Shown here: positions 22,091 to 30,764 of the stretch, in pieces | Position numbering within the stretch: position 1 is the first letter of the stretch | Layout of the letters: each line of letters begins with the position of its first letter | NCBI GenBank assembly: GCA_023422955.1 | Contig: JAFAGG010000107.1 | Location: 1-33,493 of the forward strand | Length of the DNA stretch: 33,493 nt | Direction of reading: 5' to 3' | From: Pseudomonadota bacterium | GTDB taxonomy: Bacteria; Pseudomonadota; Gammaproteobacteria; Burkholderiales; Burkholderiaceae_D | The notes under the pieces: generated by a model | What the model was told of the DNA's origin: nothing | The model's database searches: none | The model's input: the letters and a program-made list of their open reading frames with translations, nothing else | Program-made: the position numbers and the translations under genes

Positions 22091-22666
22091 ATGGCAACCA
22101 CAAAACCGGGCGAACGGAAATTACAGATACTGCAGGCTCTGGCAACGATGCTGGAGCAGCCCAAGGGGGAAAAGATCACGACGGCAGCGCTGGCTGCGAG
22201 GCTGGATGTCTCGGAAGCGGCGCTGTATCGTCACTTCGCCAGCAAGGCGCAGATGTTCGAAGGGCTGATCGAGTTCATCGAGTCGAGCATCTTCGGCCTG
22301 GTCAACCAGATCACCGAACAGCAGGAAAACGGCATCGCCCAGGTGCAGGCGATTACCGGCATGCTGCTGAGTTTCGCGGAACGCAATCCGGGCATGACGC
22401 GCGTGATGATAGGCGATGCGCTGGTCAATGAAGACGAGCGCTTGCAGGTGCGCATGAACCAGTTCATCGAGCGCGTTGAAATGGCGCTGCGCCAGGCGCT
22501 GCGTATCGCGGCAAGCCAGGGGCAGGGCAGCGAGGAGCAGGCAGCCATGCGTGCCAGCATGATTGCCTGCCTGGTGGTGGGACGCTGGCACCGATTCGCC
22601 AAGTCCGGCTTCAAGCACAAGCCTTCGGAAGACGCGTCGCTGCAGATCGCCATCCTGCTGGCCTGA
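22091..22666 (+). CDS. slmA: Nucleoid occlusion factor SlmA
   Basis: A TetR-type DNA-binding protein of 191 residues that prevents FtsZ ring assembly over the nucleoid. The helix-turn-helix lies around residues 28-52 (ITTAALAARLDVSEAALYRHFASKAQMFEGLI) and the C-terminal helices make the dimer and FtsZ-binding surface. Highly typical segments are RKLQILQALATMLE at the start, ESSIFGLVNQI and VGRWHRFAKSGFKHKP. Start at 22091 has no ribosome site (CTTACCTATC precedes it), which is weak. It follows the nucleotidase gene in the same direction. Confidence 0.95.
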   Translation: MATTKPGERKLQILQALATMLEQPKGEKITTAALAARLDVSEAALYRHFASKAQMFEGLIEFIESSIFGLVNQITEQQENGIAQVQAITGMLLSFAERNPGMTRVMIGDALVNEDERLQVRMNQFIERVEMALRQALRIAASQGQGSEEQAAMRASMIACLVVGRWHRFAKSGFKHKPSEDASLQIAILLA

Positions 22667-22691
22667 CATTTCGCCGCATCGTGCGGCCCCT

Positions 22692-23579
22692 ATGCTCGCA
22701 AAACCTTTCCCCTCGCTTGCCTTCGCCGCCTTGCTGGCCGGCGGCATCGCCATCGGCTTTGCCGGCATCATGGTGCGCCTGACCGACGTCAATCCGCTGG
22801 CCTCGGCCTTCTGGCGGCTGGCGCTGGCGGCGCCCTTGTTGTGGATATGGGCCATAGCTTCCGCCTCAAAAGATCAAGAGCAGGGCAAGCGCACCGATTT
22901 TTCGCGGCCGCTGTTTCTGGCCGGCGCTTACTTCGCGGGCGACATGGCGCTGTGGCACCTGTCGCTGCATTACACGACGGTTGCCAATGCCACGCTGCTG
23001 TCCAACTTTGCGCCTATCTTTATTGCGCTGTGGCTGGGTGTCGTACTGAAGGTGCGTTTCTCGCGTCTTTTTCTGGGCGGCATGGGACTGGCATTGCTGG
23101 GGGCGGCGCTGTTGATAGCGCCGAATATGGCTATCTCCGATGCCGCGCAAGCGGGCCGCTTATGGGGCGATGCCTTCGGTCTGGCCAGCGCGGTGTTTTA
23201 TGCCGCCTATCAGCTGGCGATCAAGGATGCGCGCAATGCCTATTCGACGGCGCGCCTGATGGCATGGAGCAGCACGATAACCGCCGTGTGCCTGTTGCCG
23301 CTGGCGTTGCTGGCGCCCGGCCCTTTCTTTCCCGCTGAATTATCCGGCTGGTTGCCCTTGATAGGATTGGCGCTGATTGCGCAGATCGGCGGGCAAACCG
23401 TGATTGCTTACGCCTTCGCACATCTGCCCGCTTCGCTGTCGTCGGTAAGTTTGCTGATCCAGCCGCTGACGGCAGCGATAGCTGCCTGGCTCCTGTTCAA
23501 CGAAGCGCTGGGGCCGGTGCGGCTGATTGGCGCGGCTCTGCTGCTGGCCGGCATCTGGCTCTCGCGCCGCGGCAGCTGA
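22692..23579 (+). CDS. EamA/DMT-family membrane transporter
   Basis: A 295-residue drug/metabolite transporter superfamily protein with two EamA repeats and about ten transmembrane helices. The first repeat begins LAGGIAIGFAGIMVRLTDVNPLASAFWR, the second DAFGLASAVFYAAYQLAIKDAR; HLPASLSSVSLLIQPLTAAIAAWLLFNEALGP is the typical repeat end. Substrate is unknown; members export amino acids or small metabolites. The frame is open further upstream into slmA, but the first ATG after slmA (22692) starts the membrane segments, 25 bases after its stop. It converges on the moeB-like gene, and no strong terminator is visible between them. Confidence 0.9.
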   Translation: MLAKPFPSLAFAALLAGGIAIGFAGIMVRLTDVNPLASAFWRLALAAPLLWIWAIASASKDQEQGKRTDFSRPLFLAGAYFAGDMALWHLSLHYTTVANATLLSNFAPIFIALWLGVVLKVRFSRLFLGGMGLALLGAALLIAPNMAISDAAQAGRLWGDAFGLASAVFYAAYQLAIKDARNAYSTARLMAWSSTITAVCLLPLALLAPGPFFPAELSGWLPLIGLALIAQIGGQTVIAYAFAHLPASLSSVSLLIQPLTAAIAAWLLFNEALGPVRLIGAALLLAGIWLSRRGS

Positions 23580-23651
23580 GCGGCGCTCGCTTATGCTCAG
23601 ATGTGAAAGACGCTGTGCAACTGTGTGAAGCGTAATCCAGTGCTACAGGAA

Positions 23652-24398
23652 TCAGTGCCCGCACACCAGGCACTGCGCATTGCGTGTCAGCGCGATGCTG
23701 GTCCATTCCATGTTGCGCGCATCCAGCAGCAGCAAGCGGCCTGCCAAAGGTTCGCCGATGTGGGCGACGATTTTTAATGCTTCGGCCGCCTGCGTGGTGC
23801 CGATGATGCCTACCAGCGGCGCGAACACGCCCATGGTCGAACACTGCACTTCTTCGAATTGCTGATCCGGCGGGAACAGGCAGGCATAGCAAGGCGTGTT
23901 GTCGCCGCGCGGGTCGAATACCGCGACCTGGCCGTCAAAGCGTATCGCAGCTCCCGATACCAGCGGCACGCGATTGGCCACGCAGGCACGGTTGAGCGCA
24001 TGGCGGGTGGCGAAATTGTCGGTGCAGTCGAGCACCACGGTCGCGCTTTTCACCAGCTCATTCAATCGCTCGTCATCAACACGCTCGACCAGGGGCACGA
24101 TTTCGATATCCGGATTGAGTTGTTCCAGCGTGGTTTTTCCCGAAGTCGCCTTCGCTTGTCCCACGCGTTCGGTCGTGTGCAGAATCTGCCGCTGCAAATT
24201 GGTGAGATCTACCGTGTCATCGTCGACCAGCGTGATCTTGCCTATGCCTGCCGAGGCCAGGTAGTAGGCAGCCGGCGAACCCAGTCCGCCTGCGCCTATG
24301 ATCAGCGCGTGTGCGGCAAGCAGTTTTTCCTGGCCTTCGATGCCGATTTCATCGAGCAGGATATGGCGCGAATAGCGCAGTAATTGATGGTCGTTCAT
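23652..24398 (-). CDS. moeB: MoeB/ThiF-family adenylyltransferase (E1-like)
   Basis: A 248-residue E1-like enzyme that adenylates the C-terminal glycine of a small sulfur-carrier protein such as MoaD (molybdopterin synthesis) or ThiS (thiamine). The nucleotide-binding loop is IIGAGGLGSP (34-42), with DDDTVDLTNLQRQ and DCTDNFATRHALN after it. Two CXXC pairs (Cys170/Cys173, Cys243/Cys246) bind structural zinc, and Cys186 (QCSTMGVFAP) is a conserved cysteine. Which carrier it serves cannot be read from the sequence, as no moaD, thiS or thi genes are nearby. MoeB is the more frequent annotation. It lies after the ctpA terminator. Confidence 0.9.
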   Translation of the reverse strand: MNDHQLLRYSRHILLDEIGIEGQEKLLAAHALIIGAGGLGSPAAYYLASAGIGKITLVDDDTVDLTNLQRQILHTTERVGQAKATSGKTTLEQLNPDIEIVPLVERVDDERLNELVKSATVVLDCTDNFATRHALNRACVANRVPLVSGAAIRFDGQVAVFDPRGDNTPCYACLFPPDQQFEEVQCSTMGVFAPLVGIIGTTQAAEALKIVAHIGEPLAGRLLLLDARNMEWTSIALTRNAQCLVCGH

Positions 24399-24450
24399 CT
24401 GTTTGCTTCATTACGAGGCGACTAGCCAATGAGTGCCGGGCAGGCACGAA

Positions 24451-24477
24451 TAAAAACGGCCGCATTGCTGCGGCCGT
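24451..24477 (-). terminator. Rho-independent terminator of ctpA
   Basis: ACGGCCGCA and TGCGGCCGT pair perfectly over 9 bases around TTGC. On the minus strand TTTTTA follows. It starts 19 bases after the ctpA stop. Confidence 0.9.
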
Positions 24478-24495
24478 AGTGTACAGAAGTTTTAC

Positions 24496-25974
24496 TTATT
24501 TTTTACTGTCATTCTTGCTGCCATCTTCTTTGCCGTTTTCATCATTGATGGAAGGCTCTTCCTTGCTTTCTATCTTCATGACGGTGGTCTTGACCGGCAA
24601 GCCTTTCAGATGATTGAGCGCCTGCTGCAGCTGGAAGTCATCGGTGCTGCCGAATTCCAGCGGCTTGCGTTTCTTTTCCAGGAATTCCAGGCGGCGCTGT
24701 TCTTCCATCTCGTCGATCTGCTGGGCGATCTCTTCTTCCTTCTGGTTCCTGTCATTGGAAAGATGCTTCTGCAGATCGGCTTCGCGCAAACGCAGGCCAT
24801 TGAAGCCGTCGTCATCCTCGTTTTCCTCGACCAGCAGATCGGGCACGATGCCCTTGGCCTGGATTGCGCGGCCGCTCGGCGTGTAATAACGCGCAGTAGT
24901 CAGTTTCACGGCGGTTTCGGGCGACAGCGGCCGGATGGTTTGCACCGATCCCTTGCCGAATGTCTGCGTGCCCATGATGGTGGCGCGCTTGTAATCCTGC
25001 AGCGCGCCGGCCACGATTTCAGAGGCAGAAGCGGAGCCGGTATTGACCAGCACCACCATCTTCACCTTCTTCACCGCTTCCGGCAGCTTGGCCAGCGGAT
25101 CGCTGCCGATGGCGCGAGAGGAGTAATACTCACGACGCGCGTAATAGGATTGCTTGGATTCCGGCAGCTGGCCATTGGTGGACGTGATCTCGACATCCTT
25201 GGGCAGGAAGGCGGCCGATACGCCGATGGCGCCCGGCAGCAGTCCGCCCGGATCATTGCGCAGATCCAGCACCAGGCCTTTCAGGTTGGGGTCTTCGGCA
25301 TAGATGGCATTGATTTTCTTGGCCAGGTCATCCACGGTCGGTTCCTGGAATTGCGCAACGCGTATCCATGCATAGCCGGGCTCGACCATCTTGCCTTTCA
25401 CGCTTTGCACGCGGATTTCCTGGCGCACGATGGGGAAGATCAGCGGCCGGTCTTCATCCTTGCGCATCACGGTGAGCGTGATCTTGGTATTCGGTTCGCC
25501 GCGCATGCGCTTGACCGCTTCTTCCAGCGTCATGCCTTTGACCGGCGTGCTGTCCAGGCGCGTGATCAGGTCGCCTGCTTTCAGGCCTATCTTGAATGCC
25601 GGCGAGTCTTCGATGGGCGAAATGACTTTGACATAACCGTCTTCCATGCCCACTTCTATGCCCAGGCCGACGAACTTGCCTTGCGTGCCTTCACGCAATT
25701 CCTTGTAGGCTTTCTTGTCCAGGTAGGCGGAGTGCGGATCGAGCGACGACACCATGCCGGCAATCGCTTCGGTCAGCAGCTTCTTGTCGTCTATCGCCTC
25801 GACATAGTCGGACTTGATCAGGCTGAACACATCGGCGAGTTGCCGCAGTTCTTCCACCGGCAAGGGCGAGCCGGCGCTTTTCTGCGCCATCGCATCGATT
25901 TGCAGCGAACCGACTACGCCGGCCACTATGCCCAGCGTCACAAGGCTGAAACTCTTCAATTTACTGCTACGCAT
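24496..25974 (-). CDS. ctpA: C-terminal processing peptidase CtpA (S41)
   Basis: A 492-residue periplasmic serine protease of the S41 (CtpA/Prc) family that cleaves proteins at exposed C-termini and, with partners, controls peptidoglycan hydrolases. An N-terminal signal segment (residues 9-29) leads to a PDZ domain (about 100-185; SPAFKIGLKAGDLITRLD). The protease core follows with LDLRNDPGGLL, catalytic Ser316 in GSASASEIVAGALQD and Lys341 in FGKGSVQ, 25 residues apart as in other family members. The C-terminus is very acidic and lysine-rich with no fold (ESKEEPSINDENGKEDG). AGGTGAG, overlapping the envC stop, is the ribosome site. The gene is 3 bases from envC. Confidence 0.95.
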   Translation of the reverse strand: MRSSKLKSFSLVTLGIVAGVVGSLQIDAMAQKSAGSPLPVEELRQLADVFSLIKSDYVEAIDDKKLLTEAIAGMVSSLDPHSAYLDKKAYKELREGTQGKFVGLGIEVGMEDGYVKVISPIEDSPAFKIGLKAGDLITRLDSTPVKGMTLEEAVKRMRGEPNTKITLTVMRKDEDRPLIFPIVRQEIRVQSVKGKMVEPGYAWIRVAQFQEPTVDDLAKKINAIYAEDPNLKGLVLDLRNDPGGLLPGAIGVSAAFLPKDVEITSTNGQLPESKQSYYARREYYSSRAIGSDPLAKLPEAVKKVKMVVLVNTGSASASEIVAGALQDYKRATIMGTQTFGKGSVQTIRPLSPETAVKLTTARYYTPSGRAIQAKGIVPDLLVEENEDDDGFNGLRLREADLQKHLSNDRNQKEEEIAQQIDEMEEQRRLEFLEKKRKPLEFGSTDDFQLQQALNHLKGLPVKTTVMKIESKEEPSINDENGKEDGSKNDSKK

Positions 25975-25977
25975 ATC

Positions 25978-27360
25978 TCACCTAATTGTTACCCACCCGA
26001 GTGGATCAAAGGGACGGCCCTGGTGCCGCATTTCAAAATATAAACCGGGCTGTTCGATGCCGCCGCTGCTGCCGGTATTGGCAATCACATCGCCCGTCTT
26101 GATGCGATCACCCGCCTGCTTGAACAGCGACTGGTTATTGCCGTAAATCGTTAAATACTCGCCGCCATGATCAATGATGACCAGGTTGCCGAAGCCGCGC
26201 AGCCAGTCGGCAAAAATGATTTGTCCGTCGGCGACCGCCTTGACCTCCGATCCTTCATCGGTGCGGATGAACAAGCCTTTCCAGTTCGGGCCGTCATCGC
26301 GGCGGCTTCCGTATTTTGCCACCAATTCACCGCGCACCGGCAAACGTAATTTGCCTCTTAAGCTGCGAAACGCCGAAGCGTTGGCATTAGCGCCACTTTC
26401 CGGCGTCAATGCGTTATAGGTGCTGGCCTTGGGCTGCGTAATCTTGCCGCTGGACGAAGACGCGGCTTTGTTATCTTTCTGCTGCGCGAGTTGCCGCTCT
26501 CTTGCCGCCTTCTCGCGCGCGCGCTTTTCAGCTTCCGCCTTGCGCTGCTGCTCTATCAGCTTGGTCAGCTGGCTCACCAGGTTGCCGAGGCGCTGCTCAT
26601 TGCGCTCGATGGTGCCGACTTCCTTGCGCTGTACCGCCAGCTTGCTCGACAGCTTGGACAGCAGTTCGGCCCGCTTGGCTTTTTCCTTTTCCAGCACCGT
26701 CTTCTGCGAGCGCTCTTCCTGCGCTACCTCATCCAGTTCCTTCTTCAGCTTCTCGGCTTCCAGCCGATTTTTTTCTACCGCTTCCAGGTTGATGCGCAAC
26801 TCTTCCAGCAGCTTGCTCTGTGCCTTCGATATATAGCCCATATACCAAAGGTCGCGATTGATGCGGTTCGGATTGTCGCCCGATAGCAGCAATTTGGTGG
26901 GATCTTCATTGTTGGTGATGTATTGCTCACGCATCAAGCTGTCGAGCTGATTCTGCTGCTGTTCCACCTGCTGCTGCAACTGGCGCTGCTCATTCAGCAG
27001 CGTTCGCAGCGATGCGGAAATTTCCTTTTGATCACTTGCCAATTCCCTCAACGTGCGGTTGGCATCCGAGATGGCGGCTTCCGATTCGGCCAGCGCATCG
27101 GCCGCGTTTTCGCGGGCAGCTTCGGTTTGATGAATATCGCGCTTGAGCGCATTCAGCTTCTTGCGCAAGGCCGCGCGTTCTGCTTCCGCCGTTTGCTTTT
27201 GCTTGGCGCGCTCGGTAGTTTGGGCCAGCGCCTGCTCGCTCAGCGCGAACGCAAGCAGCAGCACCAGCCCGGTCGTCGCCAGGGCCGATAGGCGGAAGAG
27301 CAAGGGGCGCGGCCGGGCGGGGCGCTGCGATTTGGGAGGGGAGGCTAAAGAAAAACTCAC
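25978..27360 (-). CDS. envC: Murein hydrolase activator EnvC (M23/LytM)
   Basis: EnvC activates the amidases AmiA and AmiB at the division septum in E. coli. The product (about 460 residues) has a signal peptide ending ALAQ, a long periplasmic coiled coil (about residues 45-280, rich in E, K and Q heptads) and a C-terminal LytM/M23 domain (KGLFIRTDEGSEVKAVADG, VIIDHGGEYLTIYGNNQSL). In the LytM domain several Zn ligands of true M23 peptidases are replaced, as expected for a non-enzymatic activator. Start is uncertain: no ATG is available, and GTG 27360 (VSFSLASPP) precedes the signal peptide. GTG 27429 lies inside a hairpin and is rejected. Coupling to ctpA suggests shared division-linked wall control. 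Confidence 0.9.
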   Translation of the reverse strand: MSFSLASPPKSQRPARPRPLLFRLSALATTGLVLLLAFALSEQALAQTTERAKQKQTAEAERAALRKKLNALKRDIHQTEAARENAADALAESEAAISDANRTLRELASDQKEISASLRTLLNEQRQLQQQVEQQQNQLDSLMREQYITNNEDPTKLLLSGDNPNRINRDLWYMGYISKAQSKLLEELRINLEAVEKNRLEAEKLKKELDEVAQEERSQKTVLEKEKAKRAELLSKLSSKLAVQRKEVGTIERNEQRLGNLVSQLTKLIEQQRKAEAEKRAREKAARERQLAQQKDNKAASSSSGKITQPKASTYNALTPESGANANASAFRSLRGKLRLPVRGELVAKYGSRRDDGPNWKGLFIRTDEGSEVKAVADGQIIFADWLRGFGNLVIIDHGGEYLTIYGNNQSLFKQAGDRIKTGDVIANTGSSGGIEQPGLYFEMRHQGRPFDPLGWVTIR

Positions 27361-27420
27361 AGTGACAGAACCGGATTTCCGAACAGCACTAATAATGACA
27401 CGTCGGGACCGGTTTGGGGA

Positions 27421-27442
27421 ATGGCGCACACCCGTGCGCCAT
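27421..27442. repeat. Hairpin between gpmA and envC
   Basis: ATGGCGCAC and GTGCGCCAT pair perfectly around ACCC, 42 bases after the gpmA stop. On the minus strand only TTCCCC follows, so termination would be weak; on the plus strand GCTTTTTAC follows, but no plus-strand gene ends here. It may attenuate read-through from gpmA into envC. Confidence 0.55.
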
Positions 27443-27483
27443 GCTTTTTACATTGCCGGATACTTTTTACCGCACGGTGAGGA

Positions 27484-28230
27484 TTACAGCACGGTGCCGT
27501 GGTGAGCCATCTCGCGCGATGCTGCCTGGATCACGTTGGGGTCGCCCAGGTAATAACTCTTGATCGGCTTGAGGTCCGCATCCAGTTCGTACACCATCGG
27601 CATGCCATTGGGGATGTTCAGGCGCACGATCTCGGTATCGCTGATGTTGTCGATGTACTTGATCAGCGCGCGCAGACTGTTGCCATGGGCGGAAATCGCG
27701 ATGCGCTTGCCGGAGCGGATGGCCGGGGCAATCGATTCGTCCCACAAGGGGGCGACGCGGGCCACGGCATCCTTCAGGCATTCGGTCAGCGGGATTTCCT
27801 CGCGCTTGAGATCCGCATAACGCGGGTCGTTGTAAGAGGTGCGCGGATCGTCCGGAGACAGGGGTTCCGGCGGCACATCGTAGCTGCGGCGCCAGGCCAG
27901 GACCTGGTCTTCGCCGTATTTGGCAGCGGTTTCAGCCTTGTTCAATCCCTGCAGTGCGCCGTAATGGCGCTCGTTCAGGCGCCAGTGAGGCGTGACCGGT
28001 ATCCACATCAGATCCATTTCATCGAGCGCCACCCACATGGTGCGAATGGAGCGCTTGAGCATGGAGGTGTAAGCCAGATCGAAGGTGTAACCCGCTTCCC
28101 TGAGCAGCTTGCCGGCGTGCCGGGCTTCTGCGATGCCTTTTTCAGTCAGATCCACATCTGACCAACCGGTAAACCGGTTCTCCAGATTCCAAGTGGATTG
28201 GCCATGACGCATCAAGACGATTTTGTACAT
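27484..28230 (-). CDS. gpmA: 2,3-bisphosphoglycerate-dependent phosphoglycerate mutase
   Basis: GpmA interconverts 3- and 2-phosphoglycerate in glycolysis and gluconeogenesis with a phosphohistidine intermediate. The 248-residue enzyme has the RHG motif LMRHGQSTWNLENRFTGWSDVDLTEKG (His9 is the phospho-acceptor), NERHYGALQGLNKAETAAKYG, and SAHGNSLRALIKYIDNISD (second His). Length matches the family. It is divergent from the rhodanese gene across a 95-base promoter region. The ATG at 28230 lacks a clear ribosome site. Confidence 0.97.
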   Translation of the reverse strand: MYKIVLMRHGQSTWNLENRFTGWSDVDLTEKGIAEARHAGKLLREAGYTFDLAYTSMLKRSIRTMWVALDEMDLMWIPVTPHWRLNERHYGALQGLNKAETAAKYGEDQVLAWRRSYDVPPEPLSPDDPRTSYNDPRYADLKREEIPLTECLKDAVARVAPLWDESIAPAIRSGKRIAISAHGNSLRALIKYIDNISDTEIVRLNIPNGMPMVYELDADLKPIKSYYLGDPNVIQAASREMAHHGTVL

Positions 28231-28266
28231 ACAAAGATGAATCCAAATTGGGGGGTGAACAAGGAT

Positions 28267-28297
28267 TTGAGTTCCATTAAGCCTTCTATTCTATAAT
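28267..28297 (+). promoter_or_regulatory. Promoter of the rhodanese-grxC-secB operon
   Basis: TTGAGT (28267-28272) and a perfect TATAAT (28292-28297) are 19 bases apart. Transcription would start about 22 bases before the rhodanese ATG. The opposing gpmA promoter must share this 95-base region, but I cannot place it. Confidence 0.55.
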
Positions 28298-28325
28298 GGC
28301 GGGATTACTATAACCACTCAGTCCT

Positions 28326-28727
28326 ATGGAATTTATTAATGACAACATCTGGTTGTTCGGTTTGGTCCTGTTATCCGGCGGTGGCTTGGTATGGGCTTCC
28401 CTGCAAGGACGGGGCACCACACTGACGCAGGTCCAGGCTACACAAATGCTCAACCAGGATAAGGCCGTAGTGCTGGATGTGCGTCCTGCCAGCGAATTTT
28501 CAAGCGCTCATATGCCGGGTGCCATCAATGTTCCTTTAGCAGACATGCCCATCAAGATCGGGCAGTTGAGTAAATACCAGTCTCAATCGATCATCGTGGT
28601 CTGCCAAACGGGCGCACAGTCCAGGAAAGCCAGATCGCAATTGAAAAAGGTCGGTTTTAACGATGTTTATGTCCTGAATGGCGGGATTACTGAGTGGCAA
28701 TCGCAAGGTTTGCCCACCACGAAATGA
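28326..28727 (+). CDS. Membrane-anchored rhodanese-like sulfurtransferase
   Basis: A 133-residue protein with one N-terminal transmembrane helix (about residues 8-25) and a rhodanese domain (about 35-130). The active-site loop is CQTGAQSR (Cys93), which can carry a persulfide; LDVRPASEFSSAHMPGAINVPL is the CH2A-type motif. Sulfur donor and acceptor are unknown. The gene precedes grxC by 13 bases, and the arrangement rhodanese-grxC-secB-gpsA is well kept in beta- and gammaproteobacteria (yibN-grxC-secB-gpsA in E. coli), so it is the YibN orthologue by position. Confidence 0.93.
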   Translation: MEFINDNIWLFGLVLLSGGGLVWASLQGRGTTLTQVQATQMLNQDKAVVLDVRPASEFSSAHMPGAINVPLADMPIKIGQLSKYQSQSIIVVCQTGAQSRKARSQLKKVGFNDVYVLNGGITEWQSQGLPTTK

Positions 28728-28740
28728 TGGAGAAATGCTC

Positions 28741-29004
28741 ATGACTGCGCGTGTCGTAATGTACAGCACCGGCGTATGCCCATATTGCGTAATGGCAGAA
28801 AGATTGCTGAAAACCAAAGGTGTGGACAATATCGAGAAGGTCCGCATTGACCTCGAGCCCGAACAGCGTGCCTTGATGATGGAAAAAACCGGCCGCCGGA
28901 CTGTTCCCCAGATTTACATCGGCGAGACCTACGTGGGCGGCTTCGATGACTTGAGTGCCTTGGAAAGGCAAGGTAAGCTCGACGGCCTGTTGCAGGGAAG
29001 TTGA
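28741..29004 (+). CDS. grxC: Glutaredoxin 3 (GrxC)
   Basis: A small 87-residue glutaredoxin that reduces protein disulfides and glutathione mixed disulfides in the cytoplasm. The active site is CPYC (Cys13, Cys16). TVPQIYIGETYVGGFDDLSALE provides the cis-Pro (TVP) and the glutathione-binding GG-D segment. Start at 28741 is favoured because GGAG lies eight bases upstream; an ATG at 28735 is too close to it. It is second in the yibN-grxC-secB operon, 72 bases before secB. Confidence 0.96.
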   Translation: MTARVVMYSTGVCPYCVMAERLLKTKGVDNIEKVRIDLEPEQRALMMEKTGRRTVPQIYIGETYVGGFDDLSALERQGKLDGLLQGS

Positions 29005-29076
29005 TGACGGCCTGCCCGCTTGGGCGCTAACATTCTTCCTTTCTCCCATTTACTACCCTATCTTTAGAAAGCAATC

Positions 29077-29568
29077 ATGGCAGAGCAAAACCAACAGCCG
29101 GTATTTCAGATTCAACGCGTCTATCTGAAAGACTTGTCGCTTGAGCAGCCCAATTCCCCGGCGATTTTCCTGGAGCAGGAAGCGCCTAATATCGAAGTGG
29201 GCGTGGAAGTCAGCGCCGGGCAGTTGGCGGAAGGGATTTTTGAAGCCGTGGTCACCATCACCGTGACGGCAAAGGTCAAGGATAAAGTGGCGTTCCTGGT
29301 AGAAGGCAAGCAGGCCGGCATTTTCGAAGCGCGCAATATCCCTGCTGATCAGCTCGATCCCCTGATCGGCATCGGTTGCCCGAACATTATTTATCCCTAT
29401 CTGCGTTCCAATATCGCCGACATCATCACGCGCGCCGGCTTCCCGCCCGTGCATCTGACGGAAATCAATTTCGAAGCTTTCTATCAGCAGCGTCAGGAGC
29501 AAAGTGCCGCAGCGCAGCAGAATGGCGCCGGCCTGGTAATGCCTGACGGCTCGTCTGCCAAGGCCTGA
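29077..29568 (+). CDS. secB: Protein-export chaperone SecB
   Basis: SecB is a tetrameric cytoplasmic chaperone that keeps preproteins unfolded and delivers them to SecA. The 163-residue product has family motifs FQIQRVYLKDLSLEQPNSP at residues 9-27, VGVEVSAGQLAEGIFEAVVTITVTAKV, GIFEARNIPADQLDPLIGIGCPNIIYPYLRSNIADIITRAGFPPVHLTEINFEAFY. The C-terminal tail (QQRQEQSAAAQQNGAG) is typical of betaproteobacterial forms, being rich in Gln and Ala. It is followed by a weak hairpin and gpsA in the same direction. Confidence 0.97.
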   Translation: MAEQNQQPVFQIQRVYLKDLSLEQPNSPAIFLEQEAPNIEVGVEVSAGQLAEGIFEAVVTITVTAKVKDKVAFLVEGKQAGIFEARNIPADQLDPLIGIGCPNIIYPYLRSNIADIITRAGFPPVHLTEINFEAFYQQRQEQSAAAQQNGAGLVMPDGSSAKA

Positions 29569-29596
29569 TTCAAAAGCCATTGGGCAGAATGACGGC

Positions 29597-29613
29597 GGGC
29601 CGGCTTTGCCGGC
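29597..29613 (+). terminator. Weak terminator or hairpin after secB
   Basis: GCCGGC repeats as an inverted pair around TTT, extended by two further pairs including a G-T wobble. The following sequence TCGTTCAAATTTG is only moderately T-rich. A second hairpin, CCTGCC/GGCAGG at 29659-29675, follows before gpsA and lacks a T-run. Confidence 0.4.
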
Positions 29614-29696
29614 TCGTTCAAATTTGAAGCACATCCTTCCTTCTTTTGTGTAGCAAGGCCTGCCGCTCCGGCAGGTGGCTCAATGGCGATAAACGC

Positions 29697-30713
29697 ATGA
29701 TGAACATCACGATACTCGGTGCGGGGGCTTGGGGAACGGCGCTGGCCATTTCGTTGGCGCAGCGTCATGCGGTCGTGTTGTGGGGCCGCGAAGAAACGGC
29801 CATGCAAGCAGCCCAGGCCCAGCGTGAAAACACCGCCTATCTGCCGGGCTTCCCTTTGCCCGAGGGCTTGCGCGTCACGGCGGATTTCGAGCAGGCACTC
29901 GCTCATATCGAAGCATCGCAGCCGGGACAGGATACCCTGCTCATCATCGCCTCCGCCGTAGCCGGCCTGCGTCCGCTGGCTCAACGGCTGGTCGGCCGCT
30001 CAATTCCCAATCTGGTCTGGTTATGCAAGGGCTTCGAAGAAGAAAGCCGCTTGCTGCCGCATCAGATCGTGCGCGAAGTCCTGGGCGAGTCGCTGCCCAT
30101 AGGCGTGTTGTCCGGGCCTTCATTCGCCCAGGAAGTCGCACGCGGCTTGCCCTGCGCGCTGACCATTGCGGCAACCACCGGCGCCTTGAGGAAAGAAGTA
30201 GTGCGCGCTGTGCATGCCGATAACCTGCGCGTGTACGCCACCGATGATCTGGTCGGCGTCGAGGTCGGCGGCGCGGTCAAGAATATTCTCGCCATCGCCA
30301 CCGGCATCACCGACGGCATGGGACTCGGGCACAATGCGCGCGCGGCCCTGATTACCCGAGGCTTGGCGGAAATCAGCCGCATGGGCGTAGCGCTGGGCGG
30401 ACGCATGGAAACCTTCATGGGCCTGACCGGCATGGGCGATCTTATCCTCACCTGCACCGGCGATTTGTCGCGCAATCGCCAGGTCGGCCTGGGACTGGCG
30501 CAAGGCAAACCGCTGGCGACGATCGTGACGGAGCTGGGTCATGTGGCCGAAGGGGTGCGTTGCGCCAAAGCCGTCTGTTCGCTGGCGCAGGACCTGAAGA
30601 TTGAAATGCCGATTGCGCAAGCCGTTGCCAGCGTTCTCTTCGATAGCGAGCAGCCGCTTCACATGGTCAAGCAGTTGCTCGCGCGCGATCCGCGCGTCGA
30701 ATCCGATGCCTGA
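29697..30713 (+). CDS. gpsA: Glycerol-3-phosphate dehydrogenase [NAD(P)+] GpsA
   Basis: GpsA reduces dihydroxyacetone phosphate to glycerol-3-phosphate for phospholipid synthesis. The 338-residue protein begins ITILGAGAWGTALAISLA (NAD(P)-binding GAGxxG) and has VLSGPSFAQEVARGLP, VEVGGAVKNILAIATGITDGMGLGHNARAALITRGLAEI (catalytic Lys in GAVKN), FMGLTGMGDLILTC and SRNRQVG, all diagnostic. The start is between 29697 and 29700 (two adjacent ATGs, no clear ribosome site); a TTG at 29646 would extend the N-terminus without family likeness. It is the last gene of the yibN-grxC-secB-gpsA arrangement and converges on the cupin gene. Confidence 0.96.
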   Translation: MMNITILGAGAWGTALAISLAQRHAVVLWGREETAMQAAQAQRENTAYLPGFPLPEGLRVTADFEQALAHIEASQPGQDTLLIIASAVAGLRPLAQRLVGRSIPNLVWLCKGFEEESRLLPHQIVREVLGESLPIGVLSGPSFAQEVARGLPCALTIAATTGALRKEVVRAVHADNLRVYATDDLVGVEVGGAVKNILAIATGITDGMGLGHNARAALITRGLAEISRMGVALGGRMETFMGLTGMGDLILTCTGDLSRNRQVGLGLAQGKPLATIVTELGHVAEGVRCAKAVCSLAQDLKIEMPIAQAVASVLFDSEQPLHMVKQLLARDPRVESDA

Positions 30714-30764
30714 TCCTGACGCTCGGCAGTTAATCTTTCTGCACGTAAGCCAAATCCACTTCAG

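Noticed and set aside
24610..26043. A 477-codon plus-strand frame opposite ctpA.
   Set aside because: Antisense shadow of a clear S41 protease; the same effect is seen opposite dacA (10426-11613), so it reflects codon bias.
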